Shown piece by piece: positions 34,801 to 38,976 of a stretch of DNA of 64,000 bases. Made by a program: the position numbers and the translations under genes. This stretch comes from Nereocystis luetkeana. Lineage: Eukaryota > Sar > Phaeophyceae > Laminariales > Laminariaceae. The notes below the pieces were generated by a model, which ran no database searches, was not told the DNA's origin, and saw only the letters and a list, made by a program, of their open reading frames with translations. Within the stretch, counting starts at the first letter, position 1, and each line of letters begins with the position of its first letter. The DNA is taken from positions 4,625,680-4,689,679 of the forward strand of contig JARUPZ010000018.1 in NCBI GenBank assembly GCA_031213475.1. The letters run 5' to 3'.

Positions 34801-36771
34801 ACTGGTGGGGCGATTGTTTTATACAAACAAGCGCTGGTTTATTTTGCGCCGTCGCTCATGACTCAGGACTTCGGCGCCGGGCTCCCCGGCAGAAACGTTG
34901 CCGTGCCCCCCTCGAACGAGGCGAAACTGGCAGCAGCGCTACTCTGTTGCAGGGAATCTTCTGGGGGAAACGCCGACCAAAGTTGTCACCAAAGTGGCCG
35001 GAACCGCCCGACCGACGCTGTATTCCGCGGAATGTGTGTGTTCGGTTTCTGGCAGCTATTGGTTCGTTGTTGCTGCTGCAGTAGCATCGCAGTATCATCC
35101 CGGGTTTCCCTTATTTTTTTCATTTCGTGTTTAGCAAATATCTTGCCTGGAGGGAGGAAGTTTATGTCGATACAATTCGTTCACCACACTGCCGTGCTGC
35201 CCTGGGTGTTACTTATTGGAAACACAGGAACGGAAGCGGGCTCTAATGCAAAACGCGGAGTGTATAATTACCCTGCCTGGGGGGTTGGGGACGTGGGACG
35301 AGCTCTGGGAGATGGTCTGCCTCAAGGGGATCGGTAAGCGGGAGGAGCAAGAAGCGCTCACGAAACGCACTCGTTCTCGTTTTTTGGACCTGTACGACAA
35401 AAGGTCATTCATTCCCCGGAAAAATTATTTCTGCACACCAGCGCTGTCTAGGGCTTTTCTCGAATCTCCGAGAAGCGCGTTTACATGCGAAGGCCGCACA
35501 CGCGCAGCCAGTGTGGGCTGTGCATCGCGACGTCGTTCAGATGTTGAGTCGTCAGCCACCCTACCTTCCCACCATATTGACGTTTTCTAAGGTGGAGACC
35601 TGTCCTGTCTTGAGGGAGAGCTCTTGTCGAAACTTGGTGTCCATGTCAAGCGATCATTCTTGGCCCGTTCGCCAACGTCGCTGGTCGCGGTGATATGAGT
35701 ACGGCAGGGTCGACGACGACCCTGATGTGCTCCGTACCGGCATGGTAGGGATACCAGGGTCTATGGTCATACGACTACAGCATGCTTGACATGAGTATCC
35801 CCCCCCCCGCGCCCTCGTTTCTCCACGCTGACAATCAGTACGCGTGCAGAGGCTTACCCTGGAGGCGCGCCTTCACTAAAGTTTCAGACCAGTGTTCGAC
35901 CGCGGTTGGCTCTCGGTGTCGCGTGTTATCGGCGAGTAGGCTTTCCTTATCCGACACTCTCGTCGCTCGCTGGAGTTGCCCCGTTGTCAGCCCCGCACCA
36001 GGTAGTAGCGGTCGTCCTTGACATCGGTCTCGTCTCTCGCCTCGCTCGCCGAACAGGTCTATGCAACCTGCCGATATGCGTGATTGACGTGGACGACTTC
36101 TACGCAGGTGAGTTGGCGGATAAGCGAGGACGTCGTGCCACCACATTTTTTGTATCGGCGCCGCCGAAAGCGCCTTGCCTGGTTTACGGCTGTTGGGGCA
36201 GTTTTCGAGGCGGCCCTTCGTTTTGATGTAGCAGGGGTATCTGTCGACTGGATCTACTATCATGGAGGGCGTTGGCCTGCTGACCGAAATGGGGGGGGCA
36301 TCAGCGCTCACTTTTTTCTGCCAACATTGCGGTTCGACCACGAGAACGTTTTCGGCAAAAGCCTTTTGTTTTGTTTTTTTTAGTAGCACTACCCCTAATT
36401 GTCCAGGACCGAAAATGCCGGTGCCCGAGTCAACGCGGTTTTCAGTGTGGCAGTGCGAGGATCGATATTGATGGTGCCGGGCCCGATACATGTTTTCAGT
36501 GTAGCGGTGCGCTGCTGTGTATGGGCTGCCACACGCCGCTGGTTTGGTTTTGCGAAGGCGGGGTGCGATTTGGCAAACATCGCTTGCGCCGAGGTAGAGC
36601 TTAACGCCGCTGTACGTCGTGCTCACGTGCTGTTCGAACTCGTTTCTATGTATCCTCGTCCCAGGTTTCAAGATGCAAATGAAGAGGGCGCAGGCCGACC
36701 GCCTCCTTTACGCAGACATGGACAAGCTCGTTCACTTCACTAGGGATCCTGTGACGGTGAAACAGTCTTGA
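1013..36771 (+). CDS. LOG: LOG-family cytokinin riboside 5'-monophosphate phosphoribohydrolase (six exons, 184 codons plus stop)
   Basis: Family enzymes hydrolyse cytokinin nucleoside 5'-monophosphates to free base plus ribose 5-phosphate in the cytosol. Six exons (55, 92, 144, 106, 51 and 107 nt) total 555 nt, exactly 185 codons with the stop; every intron is GT-AG and all phases match. In order the protein shows an N-terminal beta strand FCVYGSSS (residues 11-18), a Gly-rich nucleotide loop VNGAGRSGCMG (about 44-54), the Arg-Lys motif LQERKRAL (96-103) and the family signature [12 protein letters not shown] (114-125). The length suits the family (usually 180-230). The ATG at 1013 has A at -3 and G at +4; no upstream in-frame ATG was found. 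The middle loop reads NGAG where plant LOGs have YGGG. Exons 3-6 are the best supported; joining exons 1-2 across 32.6 kb rests on phase and homology. Activity on cytokinins is inferred; some relatives act on other nucleotides. Confidence 0.8.
1377..1468 (+). CDS. LOG: LOG exon 2
   Basis: It follows a C/T-rich tract (about 1322-1350) and the acceptor ACCAG. It codes for a helix [16 protein letters not shown] and strand LTVNGAGR, matching the LOG segment between the first strand and the Gly-rich loop. It ends at phase 0 before GTGAGT at 1469, which matches the phase-0 start of exon 3. Confidence 0.72.
1537..1580. repeat. (CTG)n microsatellite
   Basis: About twelve CTG/GCT units, then an interrupted TTGCTG. 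It lies about 70 bases inside LOG intron 2, so it is intronic on the gene model. Confidence 0.9.
1581..3095. other. Intron stretch with no gene
   Basis: Holds a short TACTCG tandem (about 1990-2013), an imperfect inverted T-rich/A-rich hairpin (2280-2390), several TACCWGGTA sites and a T-rich, CTG-interrupted tract (2740-2860). No coding region supported. Confidence 0.5.
3096..3420 (+). repeat. SINE-1 (tRNA-derived), near full length
   Basis: The head has Pol III-type boxes: TGGCTTGGTAGG (A-box-like) and GGTTCAAGTCT (B-box). The body carries the shared core (GGCACGTACCG ... GTGACCACGG) and the end is GGCTGGAAAGTAAAAGTGATGA. Confidence 0.75.
3434..3640 (+). repeat. SINE-1, 3' half only
   Basis: Repeats the 3' portion of the preceding SINE-1 (from GAGTTAGCTACATTCGATG) in the same orientation and ends in an A-run. 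A 5'-truncated insertion or local duplication. Confidence 0.7.
3721..4072 (+). repeat. SINE-2 (tRNA-derived), full length
   Basis: The head GTCGCCCCGGTGGTTCAAG with B-box GGGTTCGAGACCC is tRNA-like. The body reads TTGAGAGCGCCTTGCAGCG, then the core GGCACGTACCGTAGCGGGAA, and an A-rich tail. Same unit as at 4522, 18391, 23479 and 53181. Confidence 0.8.
4138..4246. mobile_element. MITE-T copy 1 (TA-flanked miniature element)
   Basis: About 108 bp with near-perfect inverted ends: TATTACGGGGG at the left, CCCCCGTAATA at the right, inner arms GTTAACAGGACC / GGTCCTGTTAAC. No coding capacity. It is a reference copy for the family. Confidence 0.9.
4522..4851 (-). repeat. SINE-2, minus strand, head truncated
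   Basis: Reverse complement of the SINE-2 unit: T-run at the left (its A-tail), then TCGCACGTCTTC, core and B-box GGCTCGAACCCAGG. The head stops in CACTTGAACCATGG. Confidence 0.8.
5033..5141. mobile_element. MITE-T copy 2
   Basis: Inverted ends TATTACGGGGGACCAT and ATGGTCCCCCGTAATA; inner arms read TTAATAGGACC / GGTCCTATTAA. Confidence 0.88.
5271..5367. mobile_element. MITE-P copy 1 (diverged)
   Basis: AACCCCCTTAGTACCGCAGT at the left and CGGGACTGGGGTCCTGAAGG at the right form inverted ends of the TTAA-flanked family. The outer TTAA is lost here. Confidence 0.75.
5514..5558. repeat. (GTGTGAGC)n octamer tandem
   Basis: About five units of GTGTGAGC, the last mutated to GTGTGAAC. Confidence 0.85.
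5559..6185. other. Intron stretch, somewhat GC-richer, unassigned ORFs
   Basis: Open frames of up to 186 codons exist on the minus strand (5652-6212) and 100 on the plus (5881-6183). They show no recognised motif and overlap each other, so neither is called. A TACCTGGTA site lies near 5962. Confidence 0.35.
6186..6443 (-). repeat. SINE-1, minus strand
   Basis: Reverse complement of SINE-1: TAGGGTTCAGCATTCCCGCT, GTCGATTTTCATCGAAAGT, B-box complement GGGCTCGAACCC and head complement GCACGCGGACCAC. The 3' part is diverged. Confidence 0.72.
6444..7082. other. Intron stretch with no gene
   Basis: Nothing recognised except a G-run near 6835-6846. Open frames on both strands here are short and unconvincing. 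Confidence 0.4.
7083..7345 (+). repeat. C-tail repeat copy 1, tail end only
   Basis: A C-tract (about 7090-7112) is followed directly by the 3' end of the repeat, GGTCATACGACTACGGCC ... ATCGAGTACACCCC, which again ends in C-rich sequence. Strongly 5'-truncated; the flank to 7345 is unassigned. Confidence 0.72.
7372..7622 (+). repeat. C-tail repeat copy 2, longest plus-strand copy
   Basis: Runs from GTCCGCCTCACAAGCGG through GGTCGGTGAAAACCCGACG and GGTCATACGACTACGGCC to ATCGAGTACACCCCCCCC. The small ORF across it is not a gene but resembles the C-terminal coding end of a LINE. Confidence 0.78.
7643..7800 (+). repeat. C-tail repeat copy 3, internally deleted
   Basis: Starts GTCCGCCTCAAAAGCGG and jumps from CGCTTGGTGCAAGGACC to ACACGACTATGACC, ending ATGAGTACACGTCC. 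It is head-to-tail with copy 2 after that copy's C-tract. Confidence 0.72.
8466..8690 (+). repeat. C-tail repeat copy 4
   Basis: A run of about 18 C precedes AAGTCCGCCTCAAAAGCGG. The copy continues to GACTACGGCC and then C8, so it lacks the last 30 or so bases of the unit. Confidence 0.75.
8691..10269. other. Intron stretch with no called gene
   Basis: Contains two tRNA-like heads (9098-9255, listed separately). ORFs at 8726-9046 (minus) and 9064-9456 (plus) are not recognised and not supported as genes. Confidence 0.4.
9098..9255. other. Two tRNA-like Pol III heads in head-to-head orientation
   Basis: Plus strand 9183-9255 has TAGGCCAGTTGGCAGTGC (A-box-like) and GGGTTCGAATCTCGCC (B-box). 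Minus strand 9172-9098 has TAGGCAAGTGGGCAGCGC and GCGTTCGAATTTCGC. Neither folds into a convincing full tRNA by eye; they look like SINE heads or tRNA pseudogenes. Confidence 0.45.
10270..10375. mobile_element. MITE-P copy 2
   Basis: Ends CCCCTTCAGGACTGCAGTCC and GACTGCGGTCCTAAAAGGG, then TTAA at the right. The interior reads GGGGACGAACC ... GTTTATCCCC. Confidence 0.85.
10388..10494. mobile_element. MITE-T copy 3
   Basis: Inverted ends TTACGGGGGACCACAG and CTACGGTCCCCCGTAA. It lies only 13 bp from the preceding MITE-P copy. Confidence 0.88.
10780..10888. mobile_element. MITE-T copy 4
   Basis: Very close to copy 1 (same inner segment CAAATATTGTTAGTAAAAAT), with ends TATTACGGGGGGCC and GGTCCCCCGTAATA. 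Confidence 0.9.
11135..11250. mobile_element. MITE-T copy 5, with internal TA micro-insertion
   Basis: Ends TATTACGGGGGACC and GGTCCCCCGTAA. Its middle reads AACCTA-CCAGGTA-TGTATT where sister copies read AACCTATATATT. Confidence 0.88.
11251..13123. other. Intron stretch with microsatellites, no gene
   Basis: Holds a (GGGT)n tract near 11808-11848 and a (TA)n tract near 12158-12199. The 191-codon frame at 12086-12661 crosses the TA tract and shows no reliable domain. Confidence 0.45.
13124..13232. mobile_element. MITE-T copy 6
   Basis: TATCACGGGGGACCATAG at the left and TAGTATGGTCCCACGTAG at the right; both ends carry point changes. Confidence 0.85.
13233..13942. other. Intron stretch with no gene
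   Basis: Nothing recognised. The 162-codon minus frame (13608-14096) runs into the next MITE-P and is not considered real. Confidence 0.4.
13943..14036. mobile_element. MITE-P copy 3
   Basis: TTAACCCCCTTGGAACCGCA at the left and GGGACTGCGGTCATAAAAGG at the right. Confidence 0.88.
14433..16380 (+). mobile_element. LINE-B reverse transcriptase fragment framed by inverted repeats (copy B1)
   Basis: An inverted-repeat arm (14433-14577, containing CTACCCGTCGACATCC and GTGTCCGTGCCGATTCTTCA and ending GCCACAG) abuts the 3' part of an RT ORF. A long T-rich 3' region follows and an arm in the opposite orientation ends at 16380 (GTGTCGACGGGTAGAAATAA). The 3' region holds two similar blocks containing GGGTAGCAAGGNACCAGGC. 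Confidence 0.65.
14578..15530 (+). pseudogene. LINE-B reverse transcriptase, C-terminal half (copy B1)
   Basis: Fragment of a non-LTR reverse transcriptase. It begins at the catalytic loop [14 protein letters not shown] (YADD in copy B2), followed by the thumb-region segments [32 protein letters not shown] and [13 protein letters not shown]. Frameshifts occur after LLQTPEHT and again after the TAA at 15002-15004 (FRA-stop). The downstream frame resumes with [19 protein letters not shown]. The finger and palm parts upstream of the catalytic loop are absent, so it cannot be active. Nearly identical to copy B2 and sharing its premature stop. Confidence 0.82.
16433..17100. mobile_element. IR-B solitary inverted-repeat element, with MITE-T inside
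   Basis: Left arm 16433-16558 and right arm 16971-17100 are inverted copies of about 125-130 bp (CTACCCGTCAAAATATCC ... GCCACAG / CTGTGGCGTAG ... GAAGAACACACAC). The interior is A-rich without an RT and is interrupted by MITE-T copy 7. Confidence 0.78.
16648..16756. mobile_element. MITE-T copy 7, nested in IR-B
   Basis: TATTACGGGGGACCATAG at the left and CTATGGCCCCCCGTGATA at the right. It splits the IR-B interior at CATCA-TAC, which is continuous at about 24530-24545. Confidence 0.9.
17287..17378. mobile_element. MITE-P copy 4
   Basis: TTAACCCATATAGAACCGCA and GGGACTGCGGTTCTAAAAGG, with the inner arms of the family. Confidence 0.88.
17483..17576. mobile_element. MITE-P copy 5
   Basis: CCCCTTTAGAACCGCAGTCC and GCGGCCCTAAGAGGGTTAA. 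A degenerate half copy (GAACTGCAGTCCTG ... GAGGACAAATCACTC) follows directly at 17577-17620. Confidence 0.88.
17621..18390. other. Intron stretch with no gene
   Basis: Unassigned. Short CAGCAGTA-type motifs near 18077 and 18245. The 199-codon minus frame reaching into SINE-2 is not a gene. Confidence 0.4.
18391..18741 (-). repeat. SINE-2, minus strand
   Basis: Full unit in reverse: T-rich tail complement, TCGCACATCTTCTTC, core, B-box complement GGGGCTCGAACTCAGG and head complement CACCGGGGCGACC. Confidence 0.82.
18775..18883. mobile_element. MITE-T copy 8
   Basis: TATTACGGAGGACCATG and GTGGTCCCCCGCAATA; somewhat diverged inner arms. It lies 34 bp beyond the SINE-2 head. Confidence 0.85.
19542..20184. 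mobile_element. IR-B element, left arm diverged
   Basis: The left arm (CTTCACATTAAATCGTCC, CAGTGTCTGTCCTGATTC) is diverged. The right arm 20051-20184 is typical (CTGTGGCGTAG ... GTGTCGACGGGTAG in its diverse forms). The interior holds CATACATGCGTGTATC tandems and T-rich tracts. Confidence 0.65.
20488..20565 (-). repeat. IR-B arm fragment
   Basis: ACTGGTTGTGCTGGATGTCG and AGAAAGAACGGTTTAAT are the outer part of an IR-B arm, followed by a TACCTGGTA site. Confidence 0.7.
20577..20630 (+). repeat. SINE-1 3' tail fragment
   Basis: CTCCTACGAGTTGGGCTGG, AAAGTAAAAGTGGTGATTG and an A-run, immediately upstream of LINE-B copy B2. Confidence 0.7.
20640..22180 (+). pseudogene. LINE-B reverse transcriptase (copy B2), longest RT copy
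   Basis: Non-LTR retrotransposon RT. Visible blocks in order: [19 protein letters not shown] (finger), then after a frameshift [20 protein letters not shown] (motif A, catalytic Asp), [10 protein letters not shown] (motif B region) and [16 protein letters not shown] (motif C, YADD intact). Thumb-region segments follow to [13 protein letters not shown]. The frame closes at TAA 21608-21610 and the C-terminal part resumes in other frames ([38 protein letters not shown]). The endonuclease and ORF1 regions are not present. The upstream boundary carries CAATGCCATGGCATCATACT, close to IR-B interior sequence. Confidence 0.85.
22181..22690 (+). other. LINE-B 3' untranslated region, internally duplicated
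   Basis: Two similar blocks (about 22250-22420 and 22550-22700) each contain GGTAGC...ACCAGGCNGACTAG, a CACCAACTG or CACAAACTG segment and a T-rich tract. The same pair occurs in copy B1. Confidence 0.65.
22691..23155 (-). repeat. IR-B right half, downstream of LINE-B copy B2
   Basis: Runs from CTGTTTACAGGTAGTGGTGG, through a G-tract and T-rich tract and GTATGTCATGCCTGTCGTAT, to the arm GTGTCGACGGGTAGAAAGAA. Carries a TACCTGGTA insertion (22890) and a 20-bp TA insertion (about 22995-23015). Confidence 0.72.
23327..23412. mobile_element. MITE-P copy 6
   Basis: CCCGCAGTCCCGTTTTGGGG and CGGGACTGCAGTTCTAAAAG, then GGGTTAA at the right; the left end is shortened. Confidence 0.8.
23479..23830 (+). 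repeat. SINE-2, plus strand
   Basis: Head GGTCGCCCGGGTGGCTCAGG, B-box GGGTTCGAGCCCC, core GGCACGTACCGTAGCGGGAA and an A-rich tail. Confidence 0.83.
23919..24012. mobile_element. MITE-P copy 7
   Basis: TTAACCCTTTTAGAACCGCA and GGGACTGCGGTTCTAAAGGG; the interior is typical. Confidence 0.88.
24060..24347. repeat. IR-B fragments, rearranged
   Basis: A diverged arm (GTGTTCTTCACATTAAACC, CCGGTGCCCGTGCGGATTCT) is followed by interior sequence in the reverse sense (CTCTATTTCATAGAATGTG ... CTTACTGCATA-CCAGGTA-CGTGG). Confidence 0.6.
24348..24930. mobile_element. IR-B solitary element, cleanest copy
   Basis: Left arm 24348-24478 and right arm 24800-24930 are inverted copies of about 130 bp; the interior is about 320 bp, A-rich, with no coding region. 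A C-run and GCAGGCGAGGTGGCC sit mid-element. Confidence 0.82.
24978..25074. mobile_element. MITE-P copy 8
   Basis: TAACCCTTTTAGAACTGCAG at the left and TGGGACTGACCTCAGTACTT at the right; the right end is decayed. Confidence 0.8.
25200..25485 (-). repeat. C-tail repeat copy 5, minus strand
   Basis: A G-tract of about 18 (its C-tail), then GTACTCGATAGGAGAGATGT ... TTTTCACCGACCAGGCAGAC ... CTTGTGAGGCGGACTTGGAG, then another G-tract with a scrap of a further copy (TGTACTCGCCCTAGTCGTAT). Confidence 0.8.
25486..26052. other. AT-rich stretch with (TTGA)n microsatellite
   Basis: TTGATTGATTGA tandem at about 25784-25816. No gene recognised; this is the downstream flank of the antisense NADAR retroelement. 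Confidence 0.5.
26053..26760 (-). pseudogene. Retropepsin-like aspartic protease of the NADAR retroelement
   Basis: The active-site loop reads [12 protein letters not shown] in one frame, where a family member should have D-T/S-G; Thr is replaced by Lys. After a frameshift in the G9 run near 26522-26531 the second half continues with FWAYIVPP and the conserved [13 protein letters not shown] (LLGRDSW in many retrotransposon proteases). A C-terminal stretch of about 110 residues ends at 26053. The frameshift and the DKG change suggest it is dead. Similar loops occur in Ty3/gypsy-like and other retroelement proteases; the exact clade is not decided. Confidence 0.72.
27020..27479 (-). pseudogene. 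NADAR (YbiA/DUF1768-like) domain inside the retroelement polyprotein
   Basis: NADAR proteins cleave N-glycosidic bonds; known ones act on riboflavin intermediates or remove ADP-ribose from guanine. About 153 codons are recognisable: [13 protein letters not shown] (N-terminal strand), [13 protein letters not shown] (matching the SSEHYFQAQKF block with catalytic Glu), [32 protein letters not shown] and [15 protein letters not shown]. These are the family blocks in the right order and spacing. Two lesions are visible: a TGA at 27399-27401 and one extra G near 27300 that shifts the frame. It sits between the Pro-rich region and the protease, so it was probably part of the polyprotein. The domain call is strong; its role in the element is unknown. 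Confidence 0.83.
27559..28140 (-). CDS. Pro/Ser-rich linker region of the retroelement
   Basis: An open frame of up to 193 codons with low-complexity Pro, Ser and Thr content and no domain recognised. It ends 80 bases before the NADAR blocks, which continue in another frame (27608-27399), so it is best read as a broken part of one polyprotein. Upstream, 28230-28400 contains three spaced runs of G-rich sequence with a repeated GGGGGGCAGCGTTGGACGC-type unit. It may be only a remnant. Confidence 0.4.
   Translation of the reverse strand: MRCGNRSHRRKSIAGLRPTSASKTGRNLPLCAITEERRNFAHPDAPPGQRTVTDPSSTSGLSPAVREPVGKIFPPQGSTAATPSAHNRAPFVPGGTDRGHLNDQTPSAPPTVMATPFFVDALKSPPAQAEEDSLTLSRKFGREPPASPPKNLGQAATTQLSESTSGPQIGTPEGQVARGVSPMDDDPPAIWAA
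28526..29386 (-). pseudogene. Gag-like region with coiled coil, rearranged by an inverted duplication
   Basis: From the ATG at 29386 the frame opens with acidic, Pro-rich sequence ([20 protein letters not shown]). It then enters a strongly charged helix ([32 protein letters not shown]), a likely coiled coil as in gag or ORF1-type proteins. At 28901 the frame enters the mirror copy of the same DNA, so the rest (28526-28900) is antisense-derived and not original protein. No CCHC knuckle was seen. The assignment as gag is inference from position ahead of the protease. Confidence 0.5.
28695..29091. repeat. Inverted duplication inside the gag-like region
   Basis: Arms 28695-28880 and 28901-29091 are inverted copies of about 186-191 bp with a 20-bp spacer; arm ends GGCAGCACTGG and CCAAGTGCTGCC, centre CCACCCACCGGGCA / TGCCCGGTGGGTGG. 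Confidence 0.92.
29387..30076. other. Antisense-element stretch between ORFs, no gene called
   Basis: Contains a G-run at about 29460-29470 and several copies of the motif GTACTGCTGTG or close variants (29918, 29955, 29991). No domain recognised on either strand. Confidence 0.4.
30077..31174 (-). CDS. Ser/Pro/Ala-rich ORF, 366 codons, unknown
   Basis: The longest intact frame in the window (406 codons counted from 31297; the ATG at 31174 is chosen because the upstream 41 codons are a Phe-rich read of an intronic A/T tract). Composition is dominated by Ser, Pro, Ala and Thr with no predicted membrane segment or Cys-His motif, so it is probably disordered. It lies antisense in LOG intron 2 and upstream of the gag-like region. 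It may be an accessory or N-terminal gag ORF of the retroelement; a host gene is possible but unsupported. I do not recognise it. Confidence 0.4.
   Translation of the reverse strand: MNSSADESSPSGSQAPDVPNEPCVDTVAAPVGTDCDSSDDSRAAPAAVPLLAGPSFPDSLHQLTAINDATRSFHLVASFQSLSPSESGPLDFSVTSPSSDHAAASPLHPSQTLVPAPCADILPASCAGLATVSRTAAPRTEVASALDSILSQLVLTSSMSMLTRPETAGTGLDSAASDTLSHSAAAVSSLEMLTPSTSEPATAHLSNVTPTPQPDLHGIAALAREATLPTPIALPRAIDDVIVPVEQPRPTRETSSQAPARPPRNQDFEGVPAPLSSPLDSLSPVSALRVLTAAAIAVSQSGSSTPPVSVLEPSPVVATATTVTNTVCHPIPTRTGQLSHFRENRLNFPETCDQLPPPRTPTAAA
31625..31680 (+). repeat. Degenerate telomere-like repeats
   Basis: TTAGGGTTTGGGTTATAGGG followed by TTAGAG and GGGTTGGGTTGGG; variants of TTTAGGG/TTAGGG, about 50 bp. 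Confidence 0.5.
32739..32820 (+). repeat. C-tail repeat copy 6, tail end only
   Basis: About 19 C, then GAGGGTCTATGGTCATAATA and ATATCGAGTACACCCCCC. Confidence 0.75.
34058..34201 (+). CDS. LOG: LOG exon 3
   Basis: 48 codons, phase 0 at both ends, from [11 protein letters not shown] through VRGVIHEMW to EIVGGAGLQ. The acceptor is AACACAG and the donor GTGCGT at 34202. It supplies the rest of the Gly-rich loop and the strand ahead of the Arg-Lys motif. Confidence 0.85.
34202..35227 (+). other. LOG intron 3
   Basis: 1026 bp with two similar segments (34230-34330 and 34400-34500: CTTGCGGTACTGGACAT ... GTCTGGAGCG) forming a diverged direct repeat. No other gene. Confidence 0.6.
35228..35333 (+). 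CDS. LOG: LOG exon 4 with the PGGxGTxxE signature
   Basis: Begins [11 protein letters not shown] and holds [12 protein letters not shown], the signature of the LOG/TIGR00730 Rossmann-fold family. The acceptor is AACACAG, the donor GTAAGC at 35334, phase 1. Intron 3 is 1026 bp. Confidence 0.88.
35700..35812 (+). repeat. C-tail repeat copy 7, in LOG intron 4
   Basis: GTGCTCCGTACCGGCATGG, GGGTCTATGGTCATACGACT and ATGAGTATCCCCCCCCC; diverged and 5'-truncated. Confidence 0.72.
36057..36107 (+). CDS. LOG: LOG exon 5
   Basis: Short exon coding [16 protein letters not shown], the LOG strand that follows the active-site helix (plant form KPVGLLNVDGYY). The acceptor is GAACAG, the donor GTGAGT at 36108. 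Intron 4 is 723 bp. Confidence 0.83.
36665..36771 (+). CDS. LOG: LOG exon 6 and stop
   Basis: Codes for the C-terminal helices ([21 protein letters not shown]) and ends in TGA at 36769-36771. The acceptor is TCCCAG. Intron 5 is 557 bp. Confidence 0.83.
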
Positions 36772-38049
36772 CGATTTCTCCCGCGCGCGGAAGGGGGCGG
36801 CAGGCACGGTCGTGTAGGAGACGCGTGATACGGTAGAGACTCGTATGTACGAGTAGCACTTTTTTGGCCAAAACACTTATTATGACTGAAAAGACTCCTC
36901 CACTGAAAGGGGCTATCAACCAATATCGTTGCTTAGCGTTTCCCTGTATTATTCGCATTGTAAAGATACCTCGGCCATGGGCCTGTTTTGTTCCGGCTGG
37001 TTTGCGCTTTCGTTTTTTTTTCTTTTGCTCAAAAACCGCTGTTGACGCAAACACCGTTTACGTTTTACTGTATTGTGCGCTTTTTATAGATATATAAATG
37101 CCTGTCAGCCATAGGACTGTTTTGTTCGTCTGGTTTGCATTTTTCGGGGGTGGTGGGGGGGTTCTGTGATGAAAAAAAAGTATTGAAGATGAAAAAAGGT
37201 GCACCATTCTGTCCCAAAATATAAGGGCCGTTTTCATATTAGTACTCAACACAACCAGTCCCTACATTTCTGAACATAGTGGTATGGAGCTCCTCGAGTG
37301 GGGAGCCTCAGAAATTTCTCTGAAAAAATATTAGTAGGCGATACCCCTACCGCAGCAGGCGTCAGGTGGACGGTAAAAACGTGGGAGACGTTTCGCTTGT
37401 TTTCTCCGCCTGTGCCGTGCCGGTGACCGGCTCAGGCGAAGCTCAACCCCCCCCCCAATGTTGCCACCTACGTGTGCTATTATATTGGCATGACCGTGTC
37501 GCTATCGCTCACCCGGCTATACGCGCGCCCTTCTCGCGTCTTGGCTTCTGGACCCTTCCAACCCCGACAGGCTGTGGAGTGGTGCGTTGCTCAGCTGAAA
37601 AAGCGAAACGGCACGACAGCGACGGTGAGAAGAGAAAGTGTACGCGCCACGCTCGTTACACCTCGAAAGCGTACGTAGATGCAAGTGAGACGGCGGTTTG
37701 TGCCCGAAGACTGGGGATCGCGGCAAAAAACCTGCTTTGCTTCCCGGGTTGGAGTACGCAGTGACGGTTGGATGAGTGACATGTTTTTTAGGTCTGGTGG
37801 GCCTCAACTTTTTACTTCTTGAATATCGCGGCAGGTAGTTGTAACCCTTGTTCAGCAGATGGGCCCTGGGATCTCACCTCTCGGGAACAAATCGATACTA
37901 TTTTCGTTCGGCCTTCTTTGCGCCTGATGTGTGGACACGGGCGCACAATTGATCGAAGATGAGGGATAGAGATTTTTTATCGTCTGCTATCACCCCGCAC
38001 ACAAAACATCGCGCACACGAATAACGTATATAAAACACACACATAGCAC
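36772..38049. other. Downstream of LOG, no gene called
   Basis: Should include the LOG 3' UTR and poly(A) site, which I cannot place. Plus-strand frames at 37366-37764 and 37472-37678 are not recognised. Confidence 0.4.
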
Positions 38050-38976
38050 TCAACAGCACATGCGACGATAGACCTTCCATCTCGACGTCTGTAGCTCACA
38101 CATTACCGGCGTCCTCCGATGGCAGGGGTCCCCACTGGCAAGGCGGCCGGTACCGCGTACCACCTCAACCACGGCCTCCTGGACTGACCGGCTGGCCTGG
38201 GTGGGCAGCGTTATCGCCGTCTCCACGGCCTTATCCCTGGCGTCTGCTAGGCTAAGTCGCTGAACCACGACGGCAACGTGGCTAGGCGACGATGCGGCTA
38301 CGAAACATTCCCCATTGTGGCGACGAAAGACGAAAAATTCTCCGTCGTAGTATGTGCGGCAGCCGACGGCGAGGGGAGAAACGCCTTGTTTTGGACGCGT
38401 TCGTTTGATATGCATGCCTTGACCGGCCGGCCGGTCGCTTGACGCAAGATCATTGCGGCTGTCAAGTGAGTGTAACGTTCCACTTGGGGTAGACACTCCC
38501 CTTCCGGGTGCGTCCCAACCCCCGGTTTCATATCAGTATTGTTACTTGTGAACCATGGCTGGTACCTTGCCGCCGTTACACCGTCGCCTGCGCATGTTTA
38601 CGCCTCGTTGTTGGTTTTGATCGCCGTCGCTACACTGGGTTTTGGTGCTTTGCTGTGCTTCGTTGTTGGGTGTTTGGGTTTTCATAGACTACAAGGCCAG
38701 GCGGCCTGTTTTCCAGAGCTTGGTGGCAGGTCTATTTTTCAGACCGCGCTGGGCCGCTTCATTTAGCACGATACGTTTTGCGTCTTCGGGCTGAAGTAGC
38801 TTATGTACAACGTGCCCCCATTGCTCCCTGCACCTCCCGTGGAGAGGTTGTAGCACATTCCACGGGAGGGTGTCGGTTTGTAGCACTTTCCAGATTTCTG
38901 GACGTGCATTGATTGCCACAATGCTGTTTAGACAAGCCAGCAGCGCTACGTCGGCGTTATATCCAGTCCTCCGCAA
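38050..38976 (-). other. Possible minus-strand coding segments, unknown
   Basis: Three overlapping minus frames (38976-38689, 38531-38298, 38496-38050) have mixed, non-repetitive composition that looks more protein-like than their surroundings, e.g. CREQWGHVVHKLLQPEDAKR and YDGEFFVFRRHNGECFVAAS. They could be exons of one gene or parts of a dead element. No family recognised and no splice model could be fixed. Confidence 0.25.
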
